Source: Halichondria panicea
Taxonomy: Eukaryota > Porifera > Demospongiae > Suberitida > Halichondriidae
Assembly (NCBI RefSeq): GCF_963675165.1
Contig: NC_087385.1
Coordinates: forward strand, 2,108,501-2,172,500
DNA: 64,000 nt
Reading direction: 5' to 3'
The translations under genes were made by a program, and so were the position numbers. Below, in pieces: positions 34,755-46,300 of this stretch. Positions within the stretch are counted from its first letter, which is position 1; each line of letters begins with the position of its first letter. Under the pieces are notes generated by a model that had not been told where the DNA came from, ran no database searches, and worked only from the letters and a program-made list of their open reading frames with translations.

Positions 34755-37601
34755 TTAGTTTTGAGTGCCTATATTAATACTCATTTATTTCTTGAACTCA
34801 CCTTCAACATTACTGTCAAAGACAGGGTTCGATTTTATAACACCTCCTACCACTGGTGGTCCTGCCACATTATAGGATCTCTTCTTTTGACGCAGTTTGT
34901 ACCGCATTACTAATAGTAGCATTAATGTTGACAGAAACAATATTAGAAAAAAAGCACCAATAGCTATAGCAACCACACCACCAATCGTAGCTTTGGTACA
35001 TGGTATTCCAAAAACCAAATTGCACAAATCTTGAGTGACATCAATTGTTGAATTTAGTCTTGAACCACTGGTTAGTCTACAATCAACACCACTGAAACCA
35101 TCTATACATACGCAATGTGTTAAAGAGCCAATTCCTTCAACACAAGTACCATCATTGCGACAAGAGTTTTTATTACAAAATGGGAGATCTAGCTCGCAAT
35201 TTTGTCCAGAAAATCCGTCAACACATTCACAAGTTGTCATTGTTCCCACACCTTCTACACAAATACCACTGTTCATACAAGTTGAATTAGTACAAAACCC
35301 GAGGTCAGTCTTACAAGCGTCTCCTGTGAAACCAATAGCACACATACAAGAGAAAGCTCCATTTCCAAGGCCAGCATCGATACATGTTCCACCATTTATA
35401 CAAGGTCTACCATTACATGGGAACAGAGGTATACCACAGTTAAGACCAGTGTAGTCTGGAGTACAATCACAAGTGTACGCTCCATTAAGTAGGTTGTTAC
35501 AGGTTGCATTACTTAAGCAAGGGGCCTCATCACATTCATTGATATCAACAGCACACGTATATCCTGTGAAACCTGTCAAACAAGTGCAGAAAAATGTATT
35601 GTTCTCCTCTATACACTCACTACTACCAAAGTCACTGCAGGGACCAAATGGAGCAGGACCAAATGAGCAATAATCTATATCGTTCTCGCAAAGGTCACCA
35701 GACCAGCCTGGGTAACAATCGCATGTGAAGCTGTTGATGTCATCTATACACACTCCATTTTGACAGCTAGGACTAGCACTCTCACATTCATTAATATCCG
35801 TTTCACAAAATGCACCAATAAATCCATCGATACAATCACAAGAGAAAATACCAAATCCATCAATACACGTGCCATTGTTACACACTCCTTGGTTTAAGGC
35901 ACACTGATCTATTTCAATCTCACAATTCTCACCAGTAAAGTCAATAGTGCAGTCACACGTGTAGTTTGTAGTGCCAATGTTCTCACAGGTGGCATTGTTA
36001 AGGCAAAGGCTTAGAGCACATGGGTCAAATAATGTCTCACAGAATTGACCTGTGTATGCCAGATGACAGTCACATGTGAAATTGAGTTCTCCACCTGTGT
36101 TTAGTGCTCTGCAAATTCCTTCATTTAGGCAGGTTACATCTTGACAGGGATCTGTGTTGGACAAATGTATAAAGTATACATAGTATTTTTGACGTACATA
36201 CCTGGCGTCCCAGTGATTGTAACAAACAAGGAAGTATCAATATCCGTGGGTACCTCCATAGTACTGTCTGCTAGACTCCCAAATACCACTGCATTCAGAT
36301 TTAGACTGAAAATAGCCAAATTGTCACTGAACAATTGAACAGGAATTGTATCACGAAGAAAGATCTGTTCTTGAATTACAATGAAATTGTTTTGTCTGTC
36401 TAAACTTGCAAGTGATGAACCCTGATAATCCTTTTCTCTAGAACCGCTGTCATATCTAAATATATTCTGAATTGTTTCGGTTTGTGACATTGTCAAAAAT
36501 ATACCCGAAATGCTATCAAAAGCTGTTTCATTCACTATCACTGTGTAATTCAATACTCCTCTACCAACTACAACATCAGCCTCATCGAGAGTCAAATAAT
36601 AGGCTGTGGCATTAGTTACCAGTGTAGATGATGCTGGCCCTGTAATTAAAAAATACTAATGAAAAAATGCATAATTATTAGTGAATGTTATATTTATTTT
36701 GTATCTCACATTGTTGGCAAGTTGCTGTTGTATGATCTCCATAGGAACCAAAGGGGCACACGTCCGTGCAGTGAGCTGTCAATAAGTATTTCGGTGGTTC
36801 ACAGGCTGTTTAGCAGTGAACAGTGGTTTATGTAAGCAATAATTATATAACACTTACGATGTTCATTTATTTCAGGAGTTCTCAAATCAGCCCAAAAGAT
36901 GTGCATTGACTGTACCACTGTGTATCTAATACCAAGGTTGAGAATTATTGTTAACACACACTTTTCAAGAAAGTTTGTTGTCTTACACAAAGTATACTGG
37001 ACCTGAGCCTTTTAGGGGAGCTGTCCATTCAAATGTAACGTTCATTTTATTGCTCCCATTCACATGGGTAACTGCACTGCCTAGGGGGTACTGCGAAGGG
37101 GGTGGTGCAAACAATTATTCATTGTTTAGGTGCCGTAAGAAACTATAATAACTCATACCTGAGCTTGATCACAACTTTGAAAACCATACTCGTTGATGTT
37201 TGAAGAATTAAAAATGCCGGTAACATTGTCAGGAAACCTGATCTTTCTTGCTTGAATTAGAAAGCCCTTGAAACTCACCGAATTGGAATTGTTGGCTTGT
37301 AGTATCACTGTGTGTGTGTTGTGAAATTATTTTGCATAGCTACATTTAGTGTTCCTATAATTATAATAATTATGTTAATACCTGTGTAAGTGACCCCAGG
37401 CACATATTGAAGTACACCGCTTGGAGTAAGAAATTCTTCGATATCTAGTTCATATGGGTTTGTTTCCGCTGGTTGTGATGAAGCTCCATCGTGGTTTGGC
37501 TGTAAGCTAGAACAAGCTTCAGGTGGAGCTCCTGATGAATAGCCATCACTTTGTTGCATTAGTGCAGCAATTAGACTGAGTATAATAATGAGTTGATTCA
37601 T
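34755..37601 (-). CDS. Reeler-EGF-TM receptor, copy 3 (9 EGF repeats, short tail)
   Basis: Exons 37601-37382, 37307-37159, 37090-36987, 36925-36858, 36805-36710, 36639-36202, 36151-34802 and 34768-34755 (stop TAA); phases are consistent and the product is about 812 residues. Residues 1-22 are a signal peptide (MNQLIIILSLIAALMQQSDG). The Reeler domain follows to about 180 (SGAPPEACSSLQPNH, FKGFLIQARK, AVTHVNGS, FEWTAP, FWADL), then a Cys linker, the unknown domain (about 212-358), nine EGF repeats, a TM helix (ATIGGVVAIAIGAFFLILFL) and a basic stop-transfer KLRQKK. The tail has SYNVAG and NPVF and ends EGTQN because exon 8 has TAA where copies 4 and 6 have CAA. The following exon (34675-34621) is still open in the old phase and would read NFDSYTKMEKEEPYITY. 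Likely a plasma-membrane receptor or adhesion protein; no ligand can be named. Confidence 0.87.
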
Positions 37602-37690
37602 CTTTTCAGAAACTGTGTTGCTATATAATTCTTGGTTAGCTATAATTTCTGTATGACCTGAGAATAACACAATTGCATCTGTTGTGTGGT

Positions 37691-37735
37691 GTGCAGTGAA
37701 CCTAAACAATGTTTTCCCTTGTGAAATGTCTGTTT
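37691..37735. repeat. Conserved upstream block, present ten times
   Basis: The block GTGCAGTGAACCTAAACAAT followed by GTTTTCCCTTGTG lies about 90 bases upstream of the start of copy 3. Close matches begin near 38472, 42895, 48131, 48975, 50402, 51870, 59490, 60282 and 61649. Those at 37691, 48131 and 59490 lie 85-90 bases upstream of the ATG of copies 3, 4 and 6. Those at 38472, 48975 and 60282 lie upstream of the decayed Reeler modules. The other four are attached to reverse-transcriptase tails. Either a promoter element or part of a repeat that spread with the duplications. Confidence 0.6.
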
Positions 37736-37819
37736 AGATGCAGTGAAATGTTTATTTTGTCCTTGGCGCTTATAAACAATTAACTCGGCTAAAAATCTGG
37801 AATTGTACAAACTCAGTGA

Positions 37820-38345
37820 CACTTTGCATTGACTGTACCACTGTGTATCTAATAGCAAGTTGATTTTGACACACACTTGCAATAATTAAAATTTGTTGTT
37901 TGTCTTACACAAAGTATACTGGACCTGAGCCTTCCGAGGGAGTAATCATTCAACAGTAATGTTCATCTTACTGCTCCCGGCATTCACATGCTTAACTCCA
38001 CTGCGAGGGGCACTGCAGGGTGGTGTAATTAAATTTTGTGTTTGTCTTACCAGAGCTTGATCACAGTTTTGAAGATCATCGTTGTTGTTTGAGGAATGAA
38101 AAATTCCGGTAACACTATTGTCAGGAAACCTGATATTTCTTGCCTGAAACTTAATTGGCTTGTAGTATGACTGTGTGCGTGGTGTGAAATAATTGCACAT
38201 TAATTTTAGTTACATAGCTAGATCTACATGTACTATTCTTACAATAATACCTGGAGCAAGAAATTTAGCTCAGAATTAAGGATTTGTTTCCGCTGCTGGT
38301 GTGATGGAGTTGGCAGTGAGGTAGAGCTCCCGACGAATAGGTTAT
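37820..38345 (-). pseudogene. Decayed extra Reeler module upstream of EGF copy 3
   Basis: Contains degenerate matches, in transcription order from the right, to Reeler exon 1 (about 38345-38250, GGAGCTCCCGACGAATAG against GGAGCTCCTGATGAATAG), exon 2 (about 38175-38050), exon 3 (about 38020-37916) and the start of exon 4 (about 37858-37823). Frames are broken by indels. Its own copy of the upstream block is at 38472. Equivalent relics sit upstream of copies 4 and 6. Confidence 0.75.
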
Positions 38346-38887
38346 TTTTGCACTATAGTGTAGCAATTACCTCGTGTACAATAATTAGTTGACAGACTAT
38401 AATAATTATAGGGTAGCTTTAATTTTTCTATAATTATGGCCAGAGAATAACACAATCACATGTGTGGTAGTGTGCAGTGAACCTAAACAATGTTTTCATT
38501 TGTGGAATAGTTGATGATTTATGTGGAAATGCAGGAAACTGTTTTATTTTGTCATGTTGTTCGAAAACCTGTAACTGCAAGAACTGTACCTAGATAACTA
38601 ACTATGTGCTTTATATATAAACACTCGAGGTGAAGCCTCTATTTTGCCAACTACACTGTGTACATAAGTAGAGTTTGTTGGGTATGTATCCTGAGCAACC
38701 TTACAATGCTCAATAGTAAGTCATGGAACAGTCGTATTTGATAGAGTAAGTGCATAAGTTTAGTTCGATATAATTATTGCGTTGTTCATAGTTGCTTCAT
38801 TCTTGTGTGTACAAGTCAAGGTTTCTGTTTATCATTTTTTTTTATTTTATAATAATTCAGCATATAGCATAGGATATACACAATTAG
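38346..38887. other. Non-coding repeat-unit sequence
   Basis: Holds a copy of the upstream block (38472), a CACTCGAGGTGAAGCCTCT 19-mer (38622-38640), and the 3' flank of the LINE fragment with an A/T-rich tail near 38838-38860. The segment 38410-38820 repeats at about 48930-49380 and 60230-60720. No gene. Confidence 0.5.
38622..38640. repeat. Recurring 19-mer CACTCGAGGTGAAGYCTCT
   Basis: Seven copies, each in the non-coding part of a duplicated unit: 38622, 43090, 49165, 50605, 52081, 60478 and 61851. The sequence around it varies more than the 19-mer itself. Meaning unknown. Confidence 0.6.
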
Positions 38888-39244
38888 CTAGTAGCTAGAT
38901 GTAAAGTGCATCCTAAACAGAAAATATTTAAACACACTGACAGTAACAATACCTTCTATATTGTACTTACTAACAAGTTTATTCCATAAAGTTACAGTGT
39001 GTGAGAAGAATGAGTACTGGTACATTGATGTTCGAAATCTAATTGGTACCAGGGAGAGCCCATTAACTGAACGGCTATTGTAGATAATCTCTCTTCTTTC
39101 AACCGATGGGTTGGGAAAGTCTATCATGTCATGTACAATTTTGTACAAGTGGCACATTCTTGCAACTACTCTTCTTGTCTCCAGACTTGTAAGTCTGGAG
39201 ACAAGACTCTCTATCATCTGATATCTGCTGCACAAAATAATCAT
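38888..39244 (-). pseudogene. 3' end of a LINE-type reverse transcriptase
   Basis: 118-codon open frame on the minus strand whose pattern (SLETRRVVARMCHLYKIVHD, then FRTSMYQYSFFSHTVTLWNK and FKYFLF) matches the C-terminal tail of jockey/CR1-type LINE polymerases as I recall it: RR-A-L-LYKI, R-Y-SFF--T---WN-L, FK--L. No catalytic domain is attached. It is followed on its 3' side (left) by an A-rich stretch, as expected of a 5'-truncated LINE insertion. A small inverted repeat, TCCAGACTTGTAAGTCTGGA, lies at 39180-39199. Confidence 0.7.
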
Positions 39245-39339
39245 AATTGAGCTCTATATTTCAGAACATTTACCTTTGTATTCCCTTGATTCTAAGTGGA
39301 TGTCATGACGTACAAATCAAACTCAATTTATAAATTTTA

Positions 39340-39757
39340 TTGTGTTCACTTTCAACATTGCTGCGAAAAAGGGTTTGATAATTATCATAAAATCACCTAC
39401 CATTGGAGATCCTGCCACATTATAGGTTGTTTTTCTATTGATGCAGTTTGTACCACAATATTAGAAACAAGTAAGAAAGCACCAATAGCTATAGAACCAC
39501 ACTAGCAATCGTATCTTTAGTACATGATAATTCAATATACCAAACTGCACAATGGTGGAATTTAGTCCTGAACCACTGAGTCTGCAGTACGTCAACACCA
39601 CTGAAACCATCTGGACATACACAATGTGTTATAGAGCCAATTCCTTCGACACAAGTGCCAGCATTTTGGCATTGATAAGCGGGTTCTTTATCACAGAAAT
39701 TATTATCACTTTGGCACTGATCCCCACTGTAACCATCAGCACATGCAGTGGCGTGTA
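39340..39757 (-). pseudogene. Fragment of an EGF-TM gene 3' end
   Basis: Reads two EGF repeats (CADGYSGDQCQSDNNFCDKE, and EGIGSITHCVCPDGFSGVD) then a frameshifted remnant of the TM exon (CTKDTIASVV), with further homology to the tail coding region down to about 39340 (CACCTACCATTGGAGATCCT). Several indels relative to copies 1-7. It shows that another member of the array once stood here. Confidence 0.8.
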
Positions 39758-39902
39758 TAACCGGCCAGGGACTTAGGTGGCTTGAGCACCTCTCTGGCCT
39801 CCCAGACAACCATGGAACTAATCTATCATCAGCACTGGTCTAGCTACTAACTGTGCAGCTCTATTGACTTTTATAATGCAAAGTACATTGTCAACGCATA
39901 GT

Positions 39903-40076
39903 GGAGGATCTTCAGGGTCAAAAGGCCTTAATCATAAACCTGCTTCTGGAGAATTTTAATTGAATTCCACTCATCTACTCTTTTTTAGTATCTCCAATTC
40001 ACGTGGAGCGAGCTGAGTAGAAAGTCCTCCGGAAGCAGCTTTATGATTAAAATCTTTTGACCCTGACGATCCTCCT
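39903..40076. mobile_element. MITE-like inverted-repeat element, about 174 bp
   Basis: GGAGGATCTTCAGGGTCAAA at the left pairs with TTTTGACCCTGACGATCCTC at the right (about 40056-40075), with a few mismatches; pairing continues through CTTAATCATAAA / TTTATGATTAAA. No open frame. Confidence 0.6.
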
Positions 40077-40119
40077 CTGGGCAACGCTAGCTCAAGCCAT
40101 GACCACGCCCAATTGAGCA

Positions 40120-41900
40120 TGCGCAATGAGCATTGGCAGTAGATATATTATGCAGTGACATCGCAATTTGTCGGCCACGCCGTGCGGCCGTGCGCGCAGC
40201 CCTGTTGTCGGAGAGTGAGCGAGCGGTCCCTCGTGTAGGATGCCCCCCCCAAACCGCCCTCAGAAACATAAACTGTACCCACCACTCCAAAGTCCTAATC
40301 AACACCTACCGACAAGATATCAACCTGTTTATTGGTGGAGAAATGTTACTATCACAAGAGGGGACCCAATTTCTATGGCCATAGCCACAAACCCCATCAT
40401 CTATAAGCTAAGATCTGAGCACACCAAATTAACGAGTATAGTTTGCCAACTATACCTCAGCATCTGGTGACCTTCACAGCCTAAGAAGATTCTCGCCATT
40501 GGCTCAGACTACGAAATGCTTCCAAAACGTGGCTTGTGGTGAAAGATGAGAAAGCGAATGAGGTGTTTGGAAACATTGAAGTCCGTATATCTGCCTCGGC
40601 TCAGCAATTGGAATGCAGTTTTTCCAGGAAACCTACGTCCAACATATATACTTGGGTAGAAGAAATTAAACGACTCTCTTCAATAGGCATTACCTAACCA
40701 CATAGCGCATTTTCTGTTTTACACATGGTTTCGCTAGCTGATGGACGTATTTGTCTCGAACCACCTCAAGCATCGCTAATCTCCTTAAGCCACTCAAAGA
40801 AACTAGACAGCTCCCAGCTCGTCATGGGTATCGCAAATCCATGCGAAACAAGCTCCTGCCAGTTCACCATGAGCGAGTCGATCTCAGCACCACAGTCAGT
40901 TTGATACTTGACCGTATACGAACATACATTGAAGTATGAGCAAGGAACAATGCAAAAATTCCGCTGGCAGATGGAGGGCAGAACAGCAACGGTGAATTGA
41001 ATGAACAACTACCAAACAATCTGAGGAAAACCGTCGGAGTATGCTCGGAGAAAGGTATACCTCAAGCTAGGTAACAGCTCTGCTAATCACAGAGCATGGT
41101 TTCATATGTGCCTTTAGAGATGCTCTTTGTCTCCGATATGATTGGCGACCTCAGAACCTACCTTCTCACTGTGTCTGTGGATAGCACTTCACAGTAGAGC
41201 ATGCACTCAGCTGCTCTAGGGTGAGGATTTCCAAACAATGAAATATGTAACATTACAGCAACTCTACAGCATGTGACCATAGATAGAGTAGAAGAGGGAT
41301 TGGAAACGGAAGTACCCTCGAAGTACCATCCGTGTATCTCCGCGGTTTAATCGAGGCTTACTTTTTAACACGAGGGCTAAACATGAATAATTCATGAGAA
41401 TTGTTTTTTCTCTGTATAAAGAAGTCCACGAGCAGTTCTGCTGCTAAACATCAACTTTCTCTAATACTTGAGGCCATTTGGGACACAGGACACTATTTAG
41501 TTACAAAGCCTTAGCTATATCAAAGGTACTATAGGAACACAAGCATGAAAAAGCGCTCTGTGTACCTCTAGCTACTTCACGACAATCTAGATTATATTTT
41601 CTTTGTTTCCAATTGATACCTACTATCAGGGGGCATGTGATTCAGTAATGGGGGTAGCTCTGAGATGTATGCTTTGTACACAATAAGTTTCCCGGGCTTT
41701 TGCGGGAGTTATGAGGAGATACACGGATGGTCCCAGAGCCACTACGTAGACTTCATTGTAAAACATCACGTGAATCACTTCCGTTTCCAATCCCTCTTCT
41801 ACTCTATCTATGATGTGACAGATGAGCAATTACAACTCAGGGAAACCAACCATGAGGATGGCACTCGCCTTGATGTTGTTGCCCAGAGCTTCTGGAGCGA
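40120..41900 (+). pseudogene. Decayed reverse transcriptase, split by element B
   Basis: Plus-strand fragments in broken frames resemble a polymerase palm and its C-terminal part: LFIGGEMLLSQEGT, then QGDP-like GDPISMAIATNPIIYKL (about 40320-40430), NASKTWLVVKDEKANEVFG (about 40515-40580), and after the insertion NHEDGTRLDVVAQSFWSDR (about 41845-41905). The pieces 41080-41275 and 41820-41900 repeat at 49960-50300 and 61190-61530. Element B separates them at 41278-41812. No intact product. Confidence 0.65.
41278..41812 (+). mobile_element. Element B, copy 2 (535 bp)
   Basis: Same element as 19571-20083. Ends CATAGATAGAGTAGAAGAGG and its reverse complement, with terminal repeats of about 35 bases here. 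It is flanked by a 7-bp direct repeat ATGTGAC (41271-41277 and 41813-41819). The uninserted target occurs in the homologous retroelement fragment at about 61429-61448 (CTACAGCCTGTGACAGATGA). Differs from copy 1 by a 20-base segment near the right end (about 41763-41782) and small indels. Confidence 0.9.
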
Positions 41901-42015
41901 TAGGCAGAGTCCAAGGCCGTAGACAGCGGGGGGGCTGTCTACTACTGCATTCCAAAATTATTGATCTGCACATGCCCAATGAGATGTGGGAAAGGCTATC
42001 TGATGCGCATGCTGG

Positions 42016-42411
42016 CTGCTGAGTAGGCCTATGCAAATTTTTTAACCTATTAATCAAATTATTTATTCTCACTTGATCAGCCTATTATTCAAATTGATTA
42101 CACCTATTATTAAACATACCCAGCAGCGAAATAAAACACCTATACATTATATAGCACCAAAAATGGGATTAAGTCATTACTTTTTAATTTTCAGCAGCGA
42201 AATGACACAAAAAATGTGGTTTCAACATTGTGGACTAACAATCACAGATTTACTGCCATGTAAATGTGGGCGTGTTCTGAGCTACTGCGTATGTGCAATT
42301 CAATGAATATTATTAAACTATTTTCACAGTGCTTATTATTCAATTCGTAAAAAAGACTGCCTATTATTCAAAAAATTATTCCGGAATATTTGGCACAGGC
42401 CTACTGCTGAG
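42016..42411. mobile_element. AT-rich element with inverted ends
   Basis: CTGCTGAGTAGGCCTATGC at the left and GCACAGGCCTACTGCTGAG at the right are near reverse complements and enclose about 360 AT-rich bases with several CTATTATTCAAA-like repeats. No coding content. Probably a non-autonomous DNA element. Confidence 0.5.
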
Positions 42412-42654
42412 AATAAGTTATGACCTGTAAAATTCTGAGCTCCACTGCGCCTCTGGGAATCAGGCACCTTCCTATAGTTCAAGCTACCTTGTTTTAGTTG
42501 CTCTAAGTTGGCCCGTGCCACAGCAACTTGTTGGAAGTTGCAATACTCAGAGGATATGAAATAAGATGCAGTTGACCTTTTTTTCAGCTGTTATTTTGCC
42601 ACCCCTGCAAACCTAAGCTATCTACGGCTCTCCAGAGTGTTATGTCAGGGTTTT

Positions 42655-43190
42655 TGACCAGTACACACCTACCTATATCGCTGCTCCACCATGGTCCAGA
42701 GCTACAGAGACGGAGCTAGCCTCCTTCACAAGGCCTAATTAGCCTCTCTTCGAGGAAGAGCGGCCTGGGATCAAGGCTAAGACGGAGCATACAAACAGCG
42801 TGTGAGAGAAATTGAACATGGCTCGTTTTCACCGTTGGTTTTCTCTGCTGCTGGAGGGATGGGTCCGACAGCAGGGATTGTGTACAGCTGTGATGTGCAG
42901 TGAACCAAAACAATGTTTTCCCTTGTGGAATAGCTGTATGCTGCGAGCTGTCTGTTATTGTTTGCAAACAAGAATCTGGAACTGCACACATTTTGGGAAT
43001 CTCAAAACTGAACCCAGTAGATTATGTGTGCTTTACTGTTATAATTGTGAGTCATCGAAGTTAAATTTACCTTCTAGTTAATTAACAATCACTCGAGGTG
43101 AAGTCTCTAGAACTGCACTGTCACTATATATACTTCTTTTGACGCAGTTTGCACCACAATATGTTATCGAAACAATATTACGAAACAACT
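42655..43190. repeat. Duplicated segment: retroelement tail, upstream block, EGF-exon scrap
   Basis: Nearly identical to 51715-52175. It starts at CCTACCTATATCGCTGCTCC, runs through a retroelement tail (CAGAGCTACAGAGACGGA), the upstream block (42895) and the 19-mer (43090), and then at about 43131-43185 enters sequence matching the TM-tail part of the EGF exon (TTCTTTTGACGCAGTTTGCA, then AAACAATATTA). The last join marks a deletion that removed most of an EGF gene. Confidence 0.65.
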
Positions 43191-43360
43191 CGTACTTCAA
43201 AATAATTGCTATCCCAATTTGCATGTGTGTATCACCTGCAACAAAATGGGTGATTACAATGACAGAATGTGTACTATGTTTTATACACACCAAATTGTAA
43301 ATAGATTAACATAAAAGTTCGATGGTGTGTGATAGAAATAAGAACTGCAGCATTGGTGAG

Positions 43361-46300
43361 CTAATAAGTATAAGTAATGTAGGGTTCTTCATTATCCATT
43401 TTTGTGTACGAGTCAAAGTTTCTGCATATCAATCATCTACAAAAAAGAATCAGTCTTGTAATGAGCTCGATTTTACGTATGAATACTTACCTTTTTGATA
43501 TCTTTTTGATATTTTGGTTTTGAGCGCCTATAATTATTAGTACAAACTATAATTATACTTAATGACTCCATTTTATTTCTTGAACTTACCTTCAACGTTA
43601 CTCTCATAGGTAGGGTTCGATATCATGACACCTCCTACCACTGGTGGTCCTGCCACATTATAAATTCTCTTCTTTTGACAAAGTTTGCACCACAATACTA
43701 ATAGTAGCATTAATGTTGCCAGAAACAATATTAGCAAGAAAGCACCAATAGCTATAGCAACCACACCACCAATCGTAGCTTTGGTACATGATATTCCAAA
43801 AACCAAATTGCACAAATCTTGAGTAACATTGATAGAATTTAGTCCTGAAAGTCTGCAGTCAACACCACTGAAACCATCTAGACATACGCAATGTGTTATA
43901 GAGCCAATTCCTTCGACACAAGTGCCATCATTTTGGCATCGATAAGTAGGTGCTTTATCACAGAAATTATCGTCACTTTGGCACCGATCCCCACTGAACC
44001 CATCCATGCAGTCGCAGCTGGTCTCAGTTCCAAAGCCCTCAATACAGCTGCCATTGTTCGTACAATTAACACCCAATTCCTTGTCACAAAAGTTGTCATC
44101 ATTATCACAACGATCTCCACTAAAACCCAAAGAGCAGTTGCAAAAATTTGTTAGTCCGAATCCTTCGATGCATATCCCATCATTAAAGCAGGAGGTTTCT
44201 TTGCAGAAATTTAAATCAGTTTCACAATGGCTACCTGTAAAACCAGCAAGGCAAGAACAGCTAAACATTGGGCCGAATTCCTCTACACATGTTCCATTGT
44301 TCTCACAACTATTACTAGTGCAGGCAAAGAAAACTGTGTCGTCCTGATCGCAAACACTCCCAGAGAAACCATTTGGACAAATACAACTCATTTTTGTTCC
44401 TGTTCCATCGACACATGTACCTTCATTTGCACAAGTGTTTGGCTCACAATAATCAAGATCGACCTCACAAACATTACCAGTGAATCCATCCATGCAGTCG
44501 CAGCTACTCTCAGTTCCAAAGCCCTCAATACAGCTCCCGTTGTTCGTACAGTTAACAGCCAAGTCTGTACCACAAAAGTTGTCATCATTTTCACAATGAT
44601 CTCCACTAAAACCAAAGGAGCAGTTACAAAAGGTTGTTAGTCCAAATCCTTCAATGCATATCCCATCATTAAAACAAAAAGTGGCTTCGCAAAAATTTAA
44701 ATCAGTTTCACATCGGCTACCCAAAAAACCAGCAAGGCAGGAACAGCTAATCATTGGGCCGAATTCCTCTACACATGTTCCATTGTTCTCACAACTTTTA
44801 CTGGTGCAGGCAAAGAAAGATAAATCGTCTTGATCGCAAACATTCCCAGAGAAACCATTTGGACAAATGCAACTGATTCTTGATCCTTCTCCCTCGATAC
44901 AAGTGCCTTCATTTGCACAAATGATTGGCTCACAGAAATCAAGATCAGTCTCACAAACATCACCAGTGAATCCATCCATGCAGTCGCAGCTAGTTTCAGT
45001 TCCAAAGCCCTCAATACAGCTCCCGTTGTTCGTACAGTTAACAGCCAAGTCTGTACCACAAAAGTTGTCATCATTTTCACAATGATCTCCACTAAAACCA
45101 AACGAGCAGTTACAAAACGTCGTTAGTCCGAATCCTTCAATGCACATCCCATCATTAAAGCAGAAGGTGGCTTCGCAGAAATTTAAATCAGTTTCACATC
45201 GGCTCCCCAAAAATCCATCAAGGCAAGAACAGCTAAACATTGGGCCGAACTTCTCCACACAGGTTCCATTATTCTCACAGCTAATACCAGTACAGGCAAA
45301 GAAAGCTGTGTCGTCCTGGTCGCAAACGTTCCCAGAATAACCATCCGAACAAATGCAACTGATTCTTGATCCTTCTCCCTCGATACAAGTGCCTTCATTT
45401 GCACAAGTGGTTGGCTGACAGTAATCAAGATCGATGTCACATCTTGGACCATCAAAGCCGTCATTACACCCACAAGAAATAGGCTCACCATTGGTTTCAG
45501 AACAGTTTCCATTAAAGCTGCAGCTATTCTCAAGACAAATTTCTGTTTCACACTGAATTCCACGATGGTTAATAGTACAGTTACAGGAAATATGGATACC
45601 AATACCTTCAACACATGCTCCACCATTGCGACAAGAGTCCTGGTCACAAAATGGGAGATCCAGCTCACAATTTTGACCGGAAAATCCTTCAATACATTCA
45701 CATGTTGTCATTGTTCCCACACCTTCAACACAAACACCACTGTTCATACAAGTTGAATCAGTACAAAACTCGAGGTCAGTTTGACAAGCATCTCCTGTGA
45801 AACCAATACCACACTCACAAGAGAAAGCTCCATTTCCAAGGCCAGCATCAATACAAGTACCACCATTCATACAAGGTCTACCATTACATGGGAACAAAGG
45901 TATACCACAGTTAAGACCGGTGTAGTCTGGGGTACAATCACAAGTGTAGGCTCCATAAAATAGGTTGTTACAGGTTGCGTTATTCAAGCAAGGGGCCTCA
46001 TCACATTCATTGATATCAACAGCACACGTATATCCTATGAAACCCGTCAAACAAGTGCAGGAAAATGTTATGTTTCCATCGATACACGCATTACTACCAA
46101 AGTCACTGCAAGGACCAAACGGAGCTGGACCAAATGAGCAATAATCTATATCGTTCTCGCATAGGCCACCAGACCAGCCTGGGTAACAATTGCATGTGAA
46201 GCTGTTGATGTCATCTATACACACTCCATTTTGACAACTGGGACTAGCACTCTCACATTCATTAATTTCAGTTTCACAAAATTCTCCAATAAATCCATCG

